Assembly: GCA_021300535.1 (NCBI GenBank)
Contig: JAJTED010000020.1
Coordinates: 1 to 36,723, forward strand
Reading direction: 5' to 3'
DNA: 36,723 bases
Origin: Planctomycetaceae bacterium
Lineage (GTDB): Bacteria; Planctomycetota; Planctomycetia; Pirellulales; UBA1268
Part shown: positions 16,495 through 25,502 of the stretch, in pieces
How the letters are laid out: the number at the start of each line of letters is the position of its first letter
Position numbering within the stretch: position 1 is the first letter of the stretch
The notes under the pieces: model-generated
What the model was told of the DNA's origin: nothing
The model's input: only the letters and a program-made list of their open reading frames with translations
The model's database searches: none
Position numbers and translations under genes: made by a program

Positions 16495-17624
16495 TGACCA
16501 CGACTTCCCGACTTCGCCCCTTCACGGCCTGCACCGCCGCGGCCGCCATCCTCGTGGTCTCCGTGGCCACGCCCCGGCTCATGGGAGCGTTGCGCCGCCC
16601 GGCCGCGGCCGAGTCGATGGCATCCGCCGCGATCGACTGGCTGTCCACGCTCGACGCCGAGCAGAAGGCGCGGGCGATGCAGCCCTTCGCCAGCCCCGCG
16701 CGGACCGATTGGCACTTCGTGCCCAAGAACGACCGCAAGGGGCTGCAGCTTCGCGACATGAACGACCGGCAGGAGGCCGCGGCGCTCGCGCTCGTGCGAT
16801 CGGCCCTCTCGCAGGCCGGCTACGACAAATCGGTGATGATCATGAAGCTCGACGAGATCCTGCGGAGGATCGAGGGGGCCAAGGCGAAGAACATCCGCGA
16901 CCCGAAGCGGTATTTCCTCACGATCTTCGGCACGCCCGCCGCCACGGGATCCTGGGGCCTGTCGATCGAGGGCCATCACCTCTCGTTCAACTTCACGGTC
17001 CGCGACGGCGTGCTCGTCGACTCGACGCCGCAGTTCCTGGGCGCCAACCCGGCGGTGGTGAAGACCAGCTTCGACGGCCTGCCCGCCTCGGGGGACCGCG
17101 TGCTCCGCGACGAGGAGACGCTGGCCTTCGAACTGCTCGCCGCGCTCGACGAACCGCAGCGGGCAAAGGCCGTGATCGCGAAGGAGCCGCCGCAGGAGAT
17201 CCGGGCGGCGGGCAAGCCGCAGCCCCCCGCAGAGCCGGCGGCCGGCATCTCCTTCAAGGAGCTCACGGCGCCGCAGCAGTCGATCCTCCGGCGGCTCGTG
17301 GAGACCTACTGCGCCGTCATGCCCGACGAGGTCGCCGCCGAGCGGCTGCGGCTCATCGAGGGGCTCGGCGGCGGGGCCGACACGACGGCGCAGCCGTCCG
17401 CGCACCGGGGCTGGAACGACGTTCACTTCGCCTGGTCCGGCAGCCTCGTCCCCGGCGTGGGGCATGGATACCGGGTCGAGGGACCTACCTTTTCGATCGA
17501 GTTCGTGAACGTGCAGCCCGACGCCGAAGGCAATCCCGCCAACCACATCCACTGCGTGTGGCGCGACCGCACGGGCGACTTCGACCTGCCGGCCGCCAGC
17601 GCCGCCAAGGCCCAGGCCCCATGA
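16491..17624 (+). CDS. DUF3500 family secreted protein
   Basis: The 377-residue protein has an N-terminal hydrophobic signal (FTACTAAAAILVVSVATP). It then has the family's typical blocks: AAIDWLSTLDAEQKARAMQP, FVPKNDRKGLQLRDMND, ALSQAGYDKSVMIMKLDEIL, RYFLTIFGTPAATGSWGLSI and EGHHLSFNFTV, and near the end HFAWSG and NHIHCVWRDRTGDF. DUF3500 proteins are common in planctomycetes and their biochemical role is not established. It starts with ATGATG at 16491, overlapping the LRR stop (ATGA), and its own TGA overlaps the next ATG. It is therefore one link in a chain of coupled genes that begins with the PVC cytochrome protein. Confidence 0.85.
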   Translation: MMTTTSRLRPFTACTAAAAILVVSVATPRLMGALRRPAAAESMASAAIDWLSTLDAEQKARAMQPFASPARTDWHFVPKNDRKGLQLRDMNDRQEAAALALVRSALSQAGYDKSVMIMKLDEILRRIEGAKAKNIRDPKRYFLTIFGTPAATGSWGLSIEGHHLSFNFTVRDGVLVDSTPQFLGANPAVVKTSFDGLPASGDRVLRDEETLAFELLAALDEPQRAKAVIAKEPPQEIRAAGKPQPPAEPAAGISFKELTAPQQSILRRLVETYCAVMPDEVAAERLRLIEGLGGGADTTAQPSAHRGWNDVHFAWSGSLVPGVGHGYRVEGPTFSIEFVNVQPDAEGNPANHIHCVWRDRTGDFDLPAASAAKAQAP

Positions 17625-18679
17625 GTCGTCGAGCCTCATCAATGCCGCGGTTTCCGGCGTGGCTGAAACCGCGGTCGCTGGAGGCTGCGGATGGCGGCCG
17701 GGTGGTCGTGCTCCAGGAAGGCGGCCGCGTGATCGGCCTGTTCCCAGGCGGATCGCAGGAAAATCTGCTCTGGACGCATCCCGCACTTGCCTCGGCGAGC
17801 AGCAGCCGGCGGCTCTGTCGGTCCGAATCATGGTCGAATCTCGGCGGCGATCGCACGTGGCTCTCACCCGAGCTCGAGTTCTTTTTCCCGCATTATCCCG
17901 ACACTTCGGTGTACGCGCCGCCGCGCACGCTCGATCCCGGTGACTATCGTCTGCAGGATCGTGAGCGGGGCGTCATCAGCCTCAGCAACACGGCGTCGGT
18001 AATGGCCTATCGCGCGGACCGGAGAGTTCCGCTCCGGATCGTGAAGACCGTCCGCCTGGCGTCCAATCCGCTCGGCCCTGGGTTGCCGCGCGGCGTGGAC
18101 TACGCGGGGTATTCACTCGAGGTGACGCTCGACGCGCCCGCCAGGGCACGGGCACTCCCGCTCGTCGCGATCTGGAACCTGCTCCAGCTTCCCCACGGCG
18201 GCGAACTGTTCATGCCCACCTATGCGTGGTGCCAGCCGACTCGTTTTTTCGGCATCATCCCGCCCGGCCATGTCCGGGTCTCGGAGCGTTGTGTCACCTA
18301 CCGAATGGCGGCGGCCGGCGAGCAGAAAATCTCGATACCCGCGTTGGCCACGACGGGTCGAATGGCATATTTTTGGCACGCAGGCCGCACGGCCAGGCTG
18401 GTCGTCCGCAGTTTTCAGCCCGATCCATCGGGCATCTACGCCGATGCGCCCGCGGATCGCCCCCACGAGACGGGCTTCGCCCTGCAGGCATGCAATGTGA
18501 ACAGCACGCTGGGCGCGTTCAGCGAGATGGAGCATCACGCGGCTGCGATCGGCGGCGACACCGGACTTCGGAAGCGGCAGGATGTGAGCCACGTATGGGG
18601 CTTCCGGGGTCCGCGGGCGGCGATCGAAGAAGTCACGCAGGTGCTGTGCGGCATATCGGACAGACGTGATCGAATCTGA
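17621..18679 (+). CDS. Mutarotase-like (DUF6786-type) protein of unknown function
   Basis: The 352-residue product has no signal peptide or membrane segment. It is rich in beta strands and has blocks such as NLGGDRTWLSPELEFFFPH, ALPLVAIWNLLQLPHGGELF, SIPALATTGRMAYFWHAG and RPHETGFALQACN. These suggest a galactose-mutarotase-like beta-sandwich of the kind often labelled DUF6786. I infer a carbohydrate-binding or sugar-processing role from that fold and from the neighbours (a lactonase, then a dehydrogenase and sugar porter), not from catalytic residues. ATG 17621 overlaps the DUF3500 stop as ATGA, indicating coupling. The protein appears cytoplasmic while the three upstream products are exported. 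The family assignment is moderate at best. Confidence 0.6.
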   Translation: MSRRASSMPRFPAWLKPRSLEAADGGRVVVLQEGGRVIGLFPGGSQENLLWTHPALASASSSRRLCRSESWSNLGGDRTWLSPELEFFFPHYPDTSVYAPPRTLDPGDYRLQDRERGVISLSNTASVMAYRADRRVPLRIVKTVRLASNPLGPGLPRGVDYAGYSLEVTLDAPARARALPLVAIWNLLQLPHGGELFMPTYAWCQPTRFFGIIPPGHVRVSERCVTYRMAAAGEQKISIPALATTGRMAYFWHAGRTARLVVRSFQPDPSGIYADAPADRPHETGFALQACNVNSTLGAFSEMEHHAAAIGGDTGLRKRQDVSHVWGFRGPRAAIEEVTQVLCGISDRRDRI

Positions 18680-18701
18680 TCGAAAAGCGAGGCGATCACT
18701 C

Positions 18702-19580
18702 ATGGCCAGCGACGTCGAGCACATCTGCAAGGCAGCCGCACAACTCGGCGAGGGCCCGCTCTGGGATTGGCGTGAGGAGTGTCTGTGGTGGATCGACATC
18801 CTCGGCCAATCACTCCGGCGGTTCGATCCGGTGAGCCGCACGAGCACTCCCTACGACGTGGGCCGCCTGATCGGGACCGTGGTCGTCCGCGAATCGGGGG
18901 GGCTCGTTCTCGCCTGCGCCGACGGTTTCCAGGCCTTCGATCCGGAAACGCAGTCGCTCCAGTCCCTGGGCGACCCGGAGGCGGATCTCCCTGACAATCG
19001 CTTCAATGACGGGAAATGCGATCCCCGCGGCCGGCTGTGGGCCGGCACCATGTCGATGCAGGAGAAACCCGGCCAGGGCACGCTCTACTCGCTCGAGCCG
19101 GCGGGCGACATTCGGCGCCGGCTCAGTGGCGTGACCGTTTCCAATGGCATCGTGTGGACGGCTGACGAGTCCACCATGTATTTCATCGACTCGCCAACTC
19201 GCAGGATCGACGCATTCGACTATGACGCTGCGTCCGGCGAGCTCTCGAATCGTCGCTGTGCCATCGAGGTGCCTGCGGAACTCGGCATTCCGGACGGCAT
19301 GGCGATCGACGCGGCGGGAATGCTCTGGGTCGGCATGTGGGGCGGGTGGCACGTGGTGACGTTTGATCCGCGAACCGGCCGCGAGGTTTCACGGCTGCGG
19401 GTCCCGACGGCGAACGTCACCGCCTGTGCGTTCGGCGGCCCCGACCTTCAGGATCTCTACATCACCACCGCCCGCGTGGGCTTGTCACCAGACGAACTCC
19501 GCGGGCAGCCGCTCGCCGGAGATCTGTTTCGGGTGCGGACCGAGGCGCCGGGCGTGCGCTCCACCATGTACTCGGGCTGA
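18702..19580 (+). CDS. SMP-30/gluconolactonase family lactonase
   Basis: The 292-residue protein is a six-bladed SMP-30 beta-propeller, a metal-dependent sugar-acid lactonase. The expected ligands are visible: the glutamate of LGEGPLWD near the N-terminus, the asparagine of DNRFNDGKCDPRGRLWAGTM, the asparagine in VSNGIVW, and the aspartate in GIPDGMAID. Such enzymes open aldonolactones made by sugar dehydrogenases. The SDR gene at 21901-21092 and the sugar porter beside it fit a two-step oxidation and uptake route; the sugar is not known. ATG 18702 is used because the propeller starts there; an earlier in-frame GTG at 18666 would overlap the upstream gene. It is 22 bases after that gene and converges on the MFS gene across 19 bases. 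Confidence 0.9.
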   Translation: MASDVEHICKAAAQLGEGPLWDWREECLWWIDILGQSLRRFDPVSRTSTPYDVGRLIGTVVVRESGGLVLACADGFQAFDPETQSLQSLGDPEADLPDNRFNDGKCDPRGRLWAGTMSMQEKPGQGTLYSLEPAGDIRRRLSGVTVSNGIVWTADESTMYFIDSPTRRIDAFDYDAASGELSNRRCAIEVPAELGIPDGMAIDAAGMLWVGMWGGWHVVTFDPRTGREVSRLRVPTANVTACAFGGPDLQDLYITTARVGLSPDELRGQPLAGDLFRVRTEAPGVRSTMYSG

Positions 19581-19599
19581 CGCGGGCTCTGGCGACTGC

Positions 19600-21027
19600 T
19601 CAACGACGCGAGGCCGTCCACGATTCGCCGATGTCCTCGAGCGTGCGGCCTTTCGTTTCCGGCATCAGCAGCCACCCGAACAGGAAAGACAGGATGCACA
19701 CCCCGGTGAACAGCCAGAATGCGGCCGCCACGGAACCGACCAACCTGTCGGACCAGCCCGTGATGGACGGAAAGAGATACGCGCCGGTGAAAATGAAGCA
19801 CCAGAGTGTGGTCGTGGTGACCGCCACCGCCTTGGCCCGCAGCCGGGTTGGATAGAGCTCCGACATCATCAGCCAGGGCAGACCGCCGAGCGCGAGGCCA
19901 TGGGGAATCGTGATCAACGAGATCACGATCATGACCGGCGTTCCCTTCCATCCCCAGGCGAAGACGAAGCCGCAGAGCAATGTGATCACCGCGCCCAGCA
20001 ACGAGGCCCACATCCAGAGTGGCCGTCGTCCGACGCGGTCGGCCAGGGAAATCGACACGAGAGTCAGCACGGCCATCGCCCCGTAGACGAAGACGAAGTC
20101 GCGAATGGCGTCCTCCCGGTGATAGCCAGCCGCCTCGAAGAGCCTTGGAATATAGGCCCCGATCACGCTCCACCCGGTCCAGTTGTTGAAAAAGGCGAGC
20201 AGGATCCCGATGAACAGGGCCCAGAGCATGCCCGGCGCGAGCAGATCGGCCCAGCGGCCCTGCTCGGCGTGCAACGTGCGGCGAATCTCCGCGATTTCCG
20301 TGCGGGCGAAATCCGGGCCGTCGATGAGACGGAGCACGTTCTCCGCCTCATCGAACCTGCCCTTTTCAGCCAGCCAGCGCGGGCTCTCGGGCAGGCGGAA
20401 GACGAAGCCGACGAAGGCCACGATGCTCAGCATTTCAGAGAAGAACATCCACCGCCACGGCTGCAGGGCCCATGCCTCGGGCACGTCGCCCTGCTGGACG
20501 CCGTGCCTGATCCGGAGCCACGCGACGATGCCCCAGGCGATCAGCGGAGCGACCGCATGGCCCAAGACGACGGCGAGCTGATACATGAGCCCGAACCGTC
20601 CCCGCCGGGCCGGGGGCGCGAGTTCTGCGATGTACATCGGCGAGGCGATCGAGCACAGCCCCACGCCAAGCCCGCCGATCAAGCGGAAGAAGTTGAATGA
20701 CCAGAGCACGCCGTCCCGGGTGCCATCGGCCATGCAGTCTGGCACCGCGGTGAACACAGCACTCACGGCAAGCAGCAGCGATGCCACGATCATGGTCTTC
20801 TTGCGGCCAATCGCGTCACACAACCAGGCGCCCAGGAACGGGCCGAGGATGCAGCCGAGGACGGCGCTCGCGGTGGCAAAACCCAGCTCCGCCGCGGAGA
20901 GTGCGAATTGCTCCTCCAGATAGACGTTTGCGGCCCCGATGAGCCCCAGGTCGTAGCCGAAGAGAAATCCGCCGATCGCGGCCACGAAGGCGGTCCACAG
21001 CGGCTGCAAACGTCTGTCTGATGGCAT
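19600..21027 (-). CDS. MFS sugar-porter family transporter
   Basis: The 475-residue membrane protein is of the sugar-porter branch of the major facilitator superfamily, with 12 predicted helices. Signatures include the first helix AAIGGFLFGYDLGLIGAAN, the loop motif GAWLCDAIGRKK, ELAPPARRGRFG after helix 5 (sugar-porter PExxRG region), PESPRWLAEKGR before the central loop, the second-half repeat LADRVGRRPLW, and the final PETKGRTLEDI. These are the classic sugar-porter marks and all are present, so the carrier is probably active, likely as a proton symporter. The SDR gene lies 64 bases upstream on the same strand and probably shares its transcript. The substrate is presumably a hexose, pentose or sugar acid. 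Confidence 0.93.
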   Translation of the reverse strand: MPSDRRLQPLWTAFVAAIGGFLFGYDLGLIGAANVYLEEQFALSAAELGFATASAVLGCILGPFLGAWLCDAIGRKKTMIVASLLLAVSAVFTAVPDCMADGTRDGVLWSFNFFRLIGGLGVGLCSIASPMYIAELAPPARRGRFGLMYQLAVVLGHAVAPLIAWGIVAWLRIRHGVQQGDVPEAWALQPWRWMFFSEMLSIVAFVGFVFRLPESPRWLAEKGRFDEAENVLRLIDGPDFARTEIAEIRRTLHAEQGRWADLLAPGMLWALFIGILLAFFNNWTGWSVIGAYIPRLFEAAGYHREDAIRDFVFVYGAMAVLTLVSISLADRVGRRPLWMWASLLGAVITLLCGFVFAWGWKGTPVMIVISLITIPHGLALGGLPWLMMSELYPTRLRAKAVAVTTTTLWCFIFTGAYLFPSITGWSDRLVGSVAAAFWLFTGVCILSFLFGWLLMPETKGRTLEDIGESWTASRR

Positions 21028-21091
21028 GGCGTCACCATGAGGCAGGGGTCGAAAGACTTGAAATCAACACGACCTCCGGCACCACCACGGC

Positions 21092-21901
21092 TCAGAGGCC
21101 GGGCACGTATCCTGTGCCGAAGGCATTCGACAGCGGGCCGGCGAACCCCTCGTGGAACGGCATCCAAGACGTCGTCCCGCCATCCACGACCAGGGTTTGG
21201 CCGAGGATGTATCGCGCGTCATCCGAAGCCAGGAAGGCGACGACCCGGCCGATATCGGCGGGAGCGGCACAGAAACCGGCCGGAATGCTCCGCCCTGCCG
21301 TTTCCGGCGCGAAGTCGGGGATCGCCTTGGAGTAGTTCTCGACATGCACGCATCCTGGCGCCAGGCCGTTCACCCGGATGCCACGCGGCGCCAATTCGAT
21401 GGCGAGGGTGCGGGTGAACGCCACGATGGCGCCCTTCGTGCCCGCGTAGACGGTGTGCTCCCGCATGCCTTCGTAGGCGTGAATCGACGTGATGTTGACC
21501 ACGCAGCCGCGGGCCTTCTCGAGCGCCGGCACCAGCTTCTGGGTGAGAAAAAACATCGCCCGGATGTTGACGCCATACAGCGTGTCGAACTGCTCCGGCG
21601 TCACGCGCTCGAAGGGTATGTTCGCGGTGATTCCTGCGTTGTTGACCAGCACGTCGAGCCCACCGAGGTATTCAAGTGCCGCGGCGGCGAGGCCCTGCAC
21701 CTGGTCGACCTGCGTGAAATCCGCACGGAAACACCGGGCGTCACCTCCCTGGGCGACGATTTCAGCCACGGTCGCCTCCGCACCGGCAGCGCTGTGGGAG
21801 TAGTGAACCGCCACGCGACAGCCGCGCCGGGCCAGTTCGAGTGCAATCCCGCGGCCGATGCCCGTACCCGCCCCGGTGACGAGGACACGCTTATGCTGCA
21901 T
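21092..21901 (-). CDS. SDR family oxidoreductase (sugar dehydrogenase-like)
   Basis: The 269-residue product is a classical short-chain dehydrogenase with a Rossmann fold. The cofactor motif TGAGTGIG is at residues about 9-16, NNAG follows mid-chain, and the catalytic Ser (NITSIHAYEG) and YxxxK (YAGTK) are present. RVNGLAPGCV and GQTLVVDGGTTSW are the usual C-terminal blocks. Closest textbook relatives are glucose-1-dehydrogenase and 3-oxoacyl-ACP reductase types. Beside a sugar porter and a lactonase, the sugar dehydrogenase reading is more likely, but this is inference. The start is the ATG at 21901, giving MQHKRVLVTG; an earlier in-frame codon at 21991 would add 30 residues without family character. 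It is the first gene of an SDR-MFS pair. Confidence 0.92.
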   Translation of the reverse strand: MQHKRVLVTGAGTGIGRGIALELARRGCRVAVHYSHSAAGAEATVAEIVAQGGDARCFRADFTQVDQVQGLAAAALEYLGGLDVLVNNAGITANIPFERVTPEQFDTLYGVNIRAMFFLTQKLVPALEKARGCVVNITSIHAYEGMREHTVYAGTKGAIVAFTRTLAIELAPRGIRVNGLAPGCVHVENYSKAIPDFAPETAGRSIPAGFCAAPADIGRVVAFLASDDARYILGQTLVVDGGTTSWMPFHEGFAGPLSNAFGTGYVPGL

Positions 21902-22029
21902 ACTGATTCTCGCTCGCAGTCTCGGAGCCTGGGGATGGAGACTATCGATTGACCGCGGATCGCGCGAGCCCACGGTCGCTCGGATCCGCACGGCAGCGGC
22001 ACTGACACCCGGAGGGGTTGCGCGACCGA

Positions 22030-24372
22030 TCAGCGGTCGTCGTACACCCGGGTGATCTCCTCCTTGGTGATCGGCGCCGCGTGGTCTTGACTGACGACCT
22101 GCACCTGCACCCGCTGGTCGCCGGCCCGGCGGCCGCGGGCGCGGATCCGGAACACCGCTTCCTCGGAGGGAGCGAGCTTCACCAGGGGCTCGAAGACGAC
22201 GGCCCGGTTCTCGAGGCGATGCCCCGCCGGCCCCTGGGCATCGACGGGCTCCAGGTCACCGAGCAGGCTGGCCGTCACGCGGACGCCCGTGGCCGGCTTC
22301 GTGCCCTGGTTGCCGACGCGGACGACGTATTCCGTCACGCCGCCGACCTCGATCGGATCCTCGCTGTCGGCGACCTCGAAGCTCACCGCCGCCAGCCCTT
22401 CGACCTCGCAAACGTGGGCCACCTGGTCGGCCAGGCCGTCGGCGCTGCGGGCCGCGGCCATGATCTTCTGCGGCCCGAGGGCGATCGGCATCACGACCAC
22501 CTCGACGGTGCCGGTCTCGCCGGGCGGGAGCTCCTCGAGATTCCACAGCACGCGGTGGGTGCGGTCGTCATGCCAGCCGGCATTGTTGGCCCGCACGAAC
22601 TTCATCCCCGGTGGCAGCTGCGCCGCGAGCTCCACCGCCCGTGCCGGCGCCGTGCCGGCATTCGCCATCGAGATCGTGCAGGTGGCCGGCCGCTGCAGGA
22701 ACCGCCGCAGCGGCATGTCGACGGCCAGCTCCAATGTTGGCGCCGTGACCTCGAGCTTCGTGGTCTGTTGAGCCTCCACGCCGCCATCGGCACGGGCGGC
22801 GAAGCGGGCCGCCTGCACGCCGGGCCCCCGGGTGCCGAGCACGAGGTCGATCGTCCGCGACTCGCCGGGCCGCAGCTGCCCCACGTCGAACTCCAGCTCG
22901 CTGCCGGCGCGGTGGGAAACGTTCTCCGGGAGGAAGCCTTCGAGCACCACGCCGGTGGCCACGCCGCTGCCGGGATTGCTCACGGTGATCGTCAGCTGGG
23001 TGTCGCGGCCGATCAGCACCGGCTTGGGCTCCGTGGCCTCGATCTTCAGGGCGGGCTTGGTGGACCGGGAACGGATCGACGCATCCGCCCGGAAGCTCAC
23101 GCTCGCAACACTGCCGATCTCGCCCTCCTCCTGCGGCATCAACTCCATGATGACCCGGGCCTGACCACCGGGATCGAGTGTGCCCAGGGCCCAGACGAGA
23201 TCGCCGTCGTTCCCGGCGGCTGCGGCCGTGGCCGGGCTGGCCGGGGGCGCGGTGGTCACCAAGGCGGTGCCGAAGGGAATCGCGTCGCGAAGCGTCACGT
23301 CATGCGCCGTCGCACTACCCACGTTGCGGACCAGGATCTCATAGCGTGCCGGCTTGCCCACCTGCACCTCCCGGGGACCGCGCTTCTCGACGGCGAGCTG
23401 TGGTGTCTGGATGCCCTCGAGTTGCATCGGGCCCGGCCGCCCCTGACCAGCCGCGTCCGGTCGCGGTGGGCCGGCCATAGCCGGCGCCGGGCTGCCGGCG
23501 TTCAATCCCGGCACCATCGGCGGCGCGGCGGCGTAGGGCACGGCGGCCGTGGCGCCACGCACCCTGGGCGGTGATGGAGCGGGTGAATCGGAAAACACAG
23601 GGCGGGCGGTCGGATGATCGGGAATCGCGGGTGGCACGCCGGCCACCGGCAGCGGAAGGGCCGGCGCCGCGGCGAACGGAGACACGGACGTCGGCTCCGG
23701 GGCCGGCGCGACGGCGCGGGTGCCGGCCGGAAGATCGCCGGCGTCGTCACCGCCGGGAGCGGCGGTCTGCGGGTCATGCCGAGACGGCGCCGGGGGCGGA
23801 CCGGAAGCCGCGGCGGCCGGTTCGGCAGCCGGCTCATTCACGGCCGGTTGCCCATCGGCGTCGCTCGCTGCGGGCTCCGACGCGGGGGCGGACGATTCCG
23901 CGGGCGGGGTCACTGCCGGCTCCGCCACGCTCGGCGGCTCATTCAGCGCGGGCGGCACGTCCGTCGCGGAGAACCGGGAGAGGGGCCGTTCCTCACCGGA
24001 TACGGCGATCACCGCGTCGGGCAGGTCGAGCGACGTCTGGCGGGCGTAGCGGTCGGCGGCTACCGGCGGTTCGGCGGTGGCCGACCCGCGTGGCTGCCAG
24101 CGACCTGGCGGCGGCAACTCGCGCAGGGCTTCATCGTCGCCGGGAAACGGTGCGGGCTCCGCAGACGGTCCGACCGCTGCGGCCTCGCTCGGCGGCGCCT
24201 GGATCTGCGCGGAGATGTCGCGGCCGCCGGCCGCCGGCCGACCGATGCCGAACGCCCACACGAGACCGAATCCCACGCCGCCACAGGCCAGCGCTCCGAT
24301 CACGACCGGCAGGGGCGCATGACGCGGCGGAACCACGAGACTTTGGCGCGACGATCTTTCCGGTTCGGACAT
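22030..24372 (-). CDS. Membrane-anchored DUF11-repeat envelope protein
   Basis: The 780-residue protein has a short cytoplasmic start, one transmembrane segment (PLPVVIGALACGGVGFGLVW, about residues 20-42), and a long Pro/Ala-rich region to about 320. Four immunoglobulin-like DUF11 modules follow. They share LxxGrDTxLTITVSNPGSG-type strands, such as KPARYEILVRNVGSATAHDV, TQLTITVSNPGSGVATGVV, ATCTISMANAGTAPARAV and TEYVVRVGNQGTKPATGV. DUF11 modules are found in large surface and cell-wall proteins of many bacteria. The end, ITKEEITRVYDDR, is charged. It lies 110 bases downstream of the Ftr gene, same strand. The extended linker plus beta modules suggests a structural or adhesive envelope role; no enzyme motif is seen. 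Confidence 0.85.
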   Translation of the reverse strand: MSEPERSSRQSLVVPPRHAPLPVVIGALACGGVGFGLVWAFGIGRPAAGGRDISAQIQAPPSEAAAVGPSAEPAPFPGDDEALRELPPPGRWQPRGSATAEPPVAADRYARQTSLDLPDAVIAVSGEERPLSRFSATDVPPALNEPPSVAEPAVTPPAESSAPASEPAASDADGQPAVNEPAAEPAAAASGPPPAPSRHDPQTAAPGGDDAGDLPAGTRAVAPAPEPTSVSPFAAAPALPLPVAGVPPAIPDHPTARPVFSDSPAPSPPRVRGATAAVPYAAAPPMVPGLNAGSPAPAMAGPPRPDAAGQGRPGPMQLEGIQTPQLAVEKRGPREVQVGKPARYEILVRNVGSATAHDVTLRDAIPFGTALVTTAPPASPATAAAAGNDGDLVWALGTLDPGGQARVIMELMPQEEGEIGSVASVSFRADASIRSRSTKPALKIEATEPKPVLIGRDTQLTITVSNPGSGVATGVVLEGFLPENVSHRAGSELEFDVGQLRPGESRTIDLVLGTRGPGVQAARFAARADGGVEAQQTTKLEVTAPTLELAVDMPLRRFLQRPATCTISMANAGTAPARAVELAAQLPPGMKFVRANNAGWHDDRTHRVLWNLEELPPGETGTVEVVVMPIALGPQKIMAAARSADGLADQVAHVCEVEGLAAVSFEVADSEDPIEVGGVTEYVVRVGNQGTKPATGVRVTASLLGDLEPVDAQGPAGHRLENRAVVFEPLVKLAPSEEAVFRIRARGRRAGDQRVQVQVVSQDHAAPITKEEITRVYDDR

Positions 24373-24482
24373 GATGGCAACCCCGTGGGCGGCCGCCGCT
24401 GGCGGCGAAGAACTTCGTCCGCGGAGAGATAGCAGGCCCCCGGACAGCGGTGAAGGCCACTCGCCCCGGGGCTCGGGGATGG

Positions 24483-25376
24483 TCAGGCCGCGCCGAGAAT
24501 GTGGCGAAGATGGAAGTGGAACTTGCCCAGCTTCCCGCCATAGTTGCCGGCCGAGATCGCCGCCACGTCGGATCCGGCGGCGGCCCGCAGTCCGGCCTCC
24601 ATCGCCGCGGCGACCGCCGCCTCGTCAATGCCGTCGATCACGATCTCCAGTGCACAGGCGACCTCGGGCAGCAGTTCGCCTCCCGCACGCCCGACCAGCG
24701 CCGGACAGAAGGCGTCGTTCGTGGACGCCCGCAGGGCGGCGTATCGCGATCCGACCTTGCTCCCGGACCGGACCACACCGCCCGGAAATGGCGTGATCAC
24801 GCCGGCCAGCGGGCCGATCGCTGCCACGGCCCGCCGGGCCGCGGCCAGGCCGGCATCGAGACTGCGGGCCTGGAGGATGAAATTGCCGCCCCCCACGCCC
24901 TTGCCCACGCCCACCGACTCCTCGATCAGAAACTCGCCGTCCATGACCGGGATCCGCCAGAACCGGCGGCCGTCGAGAACCTTCGACTTCTCGAACCCGT
25001 CGCCGAAAAATCGCACGTGGCTCCCGAGGGGCACCCGCTCCTCGGCCCCCGGCAGGCCGTCGAAGACCGCCGTGCTCGGGCAGGTGAGCAGGCATTGCGC
25101 GGTGCGGTTTGCCACCGCCTTGCCGAGCGCGTCCGTCGAAAACCCAAAGGCGAGCAGCGCCGCGCCCGGCCGGCCGTCCGGGGTGTCGGCGGGGGCGAGC
25201 ATCCGCTCCACTCCAATCTCCGCGTCGCACCCGATCACGCTCGTGCCGTAGCCGCAGGCCGCCCGCACCGCCGCGTCAAGCCAGTGGGCGTCATGGGCCG
25301 TGACGACCAGCCGCGTGAACCGGAGGCGAAAGGCTTCGGCGAACGTGTCGACGATCCATGTGGAATCGATGTGCAC
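24483..25376 (-). CDS. ftr: Formylmethanofuran:H4MPT formyltransferase
   Basis: Ftr (FhcD in bacteria) moves a formyl group between methanofuran and tetrahydromethanopterin in the C1 pathway. The 297-residue product has the family length and matches through blocks such as TWIVDTFAEAFRLRFTRLVV, TSVIGCDAEIGVER, GEFLIEESVGVGKGVGGGNF, VITPFPGGVVRSGSKVGSRY, and the end GNYGGKLGKFHFHLRHIL. Bacteria with this pathway, including planctomycetes and methylotrophs, use it for formaldehyde oxidation. The GTG at 25376 is preferred over the codon at 25451: it gives the family N-terminus (VHIDSTWIVDTF) and is preceded by AGGAA about 8 bases away. No other C1 gene is in the window. It is divergent from the next gene and lies upstream of the DUF11 gene. 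Confidence 0.93.
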   Translation of the reverse strand: MHIDSTWIVDTFAEAFRLRFTRLVVTAHDAHWLDAAVRAACGYGTSVIGCDAEIGVERMLAPADTPDGRPGAALLAFGFSTDALGKAVANRTAQCLLTCPSTAVFDGLPGAEERVPLGSHVRFFGDGFEKSKVLDGRRFWRIPVMDGEFLIEESVGVGKGVGGGNFILQARSLDAGLAAARRAVAAIGPLAGVITPFPGGVVRSGSKVGSRYAALRASTNDAFCPALVGRAGGELLPEVACALEIVIDGIDEAAVAAAMEAGLRAAAGSDVAAISAGNYGGKLGKFHFHLRHILGAA

Positions 25377-25502
25377 GACGATTGTTCCTGACGGCCTGGA
25401 CGGGGCTGCGGCCCATGGAAAACCGGTGTTCTCCGAACGGACGAATCCCATATGCTAATCATTCGCCGTCCCACCGCCCCGCCCAGCCGAAGGATTCCGA
25501 CC

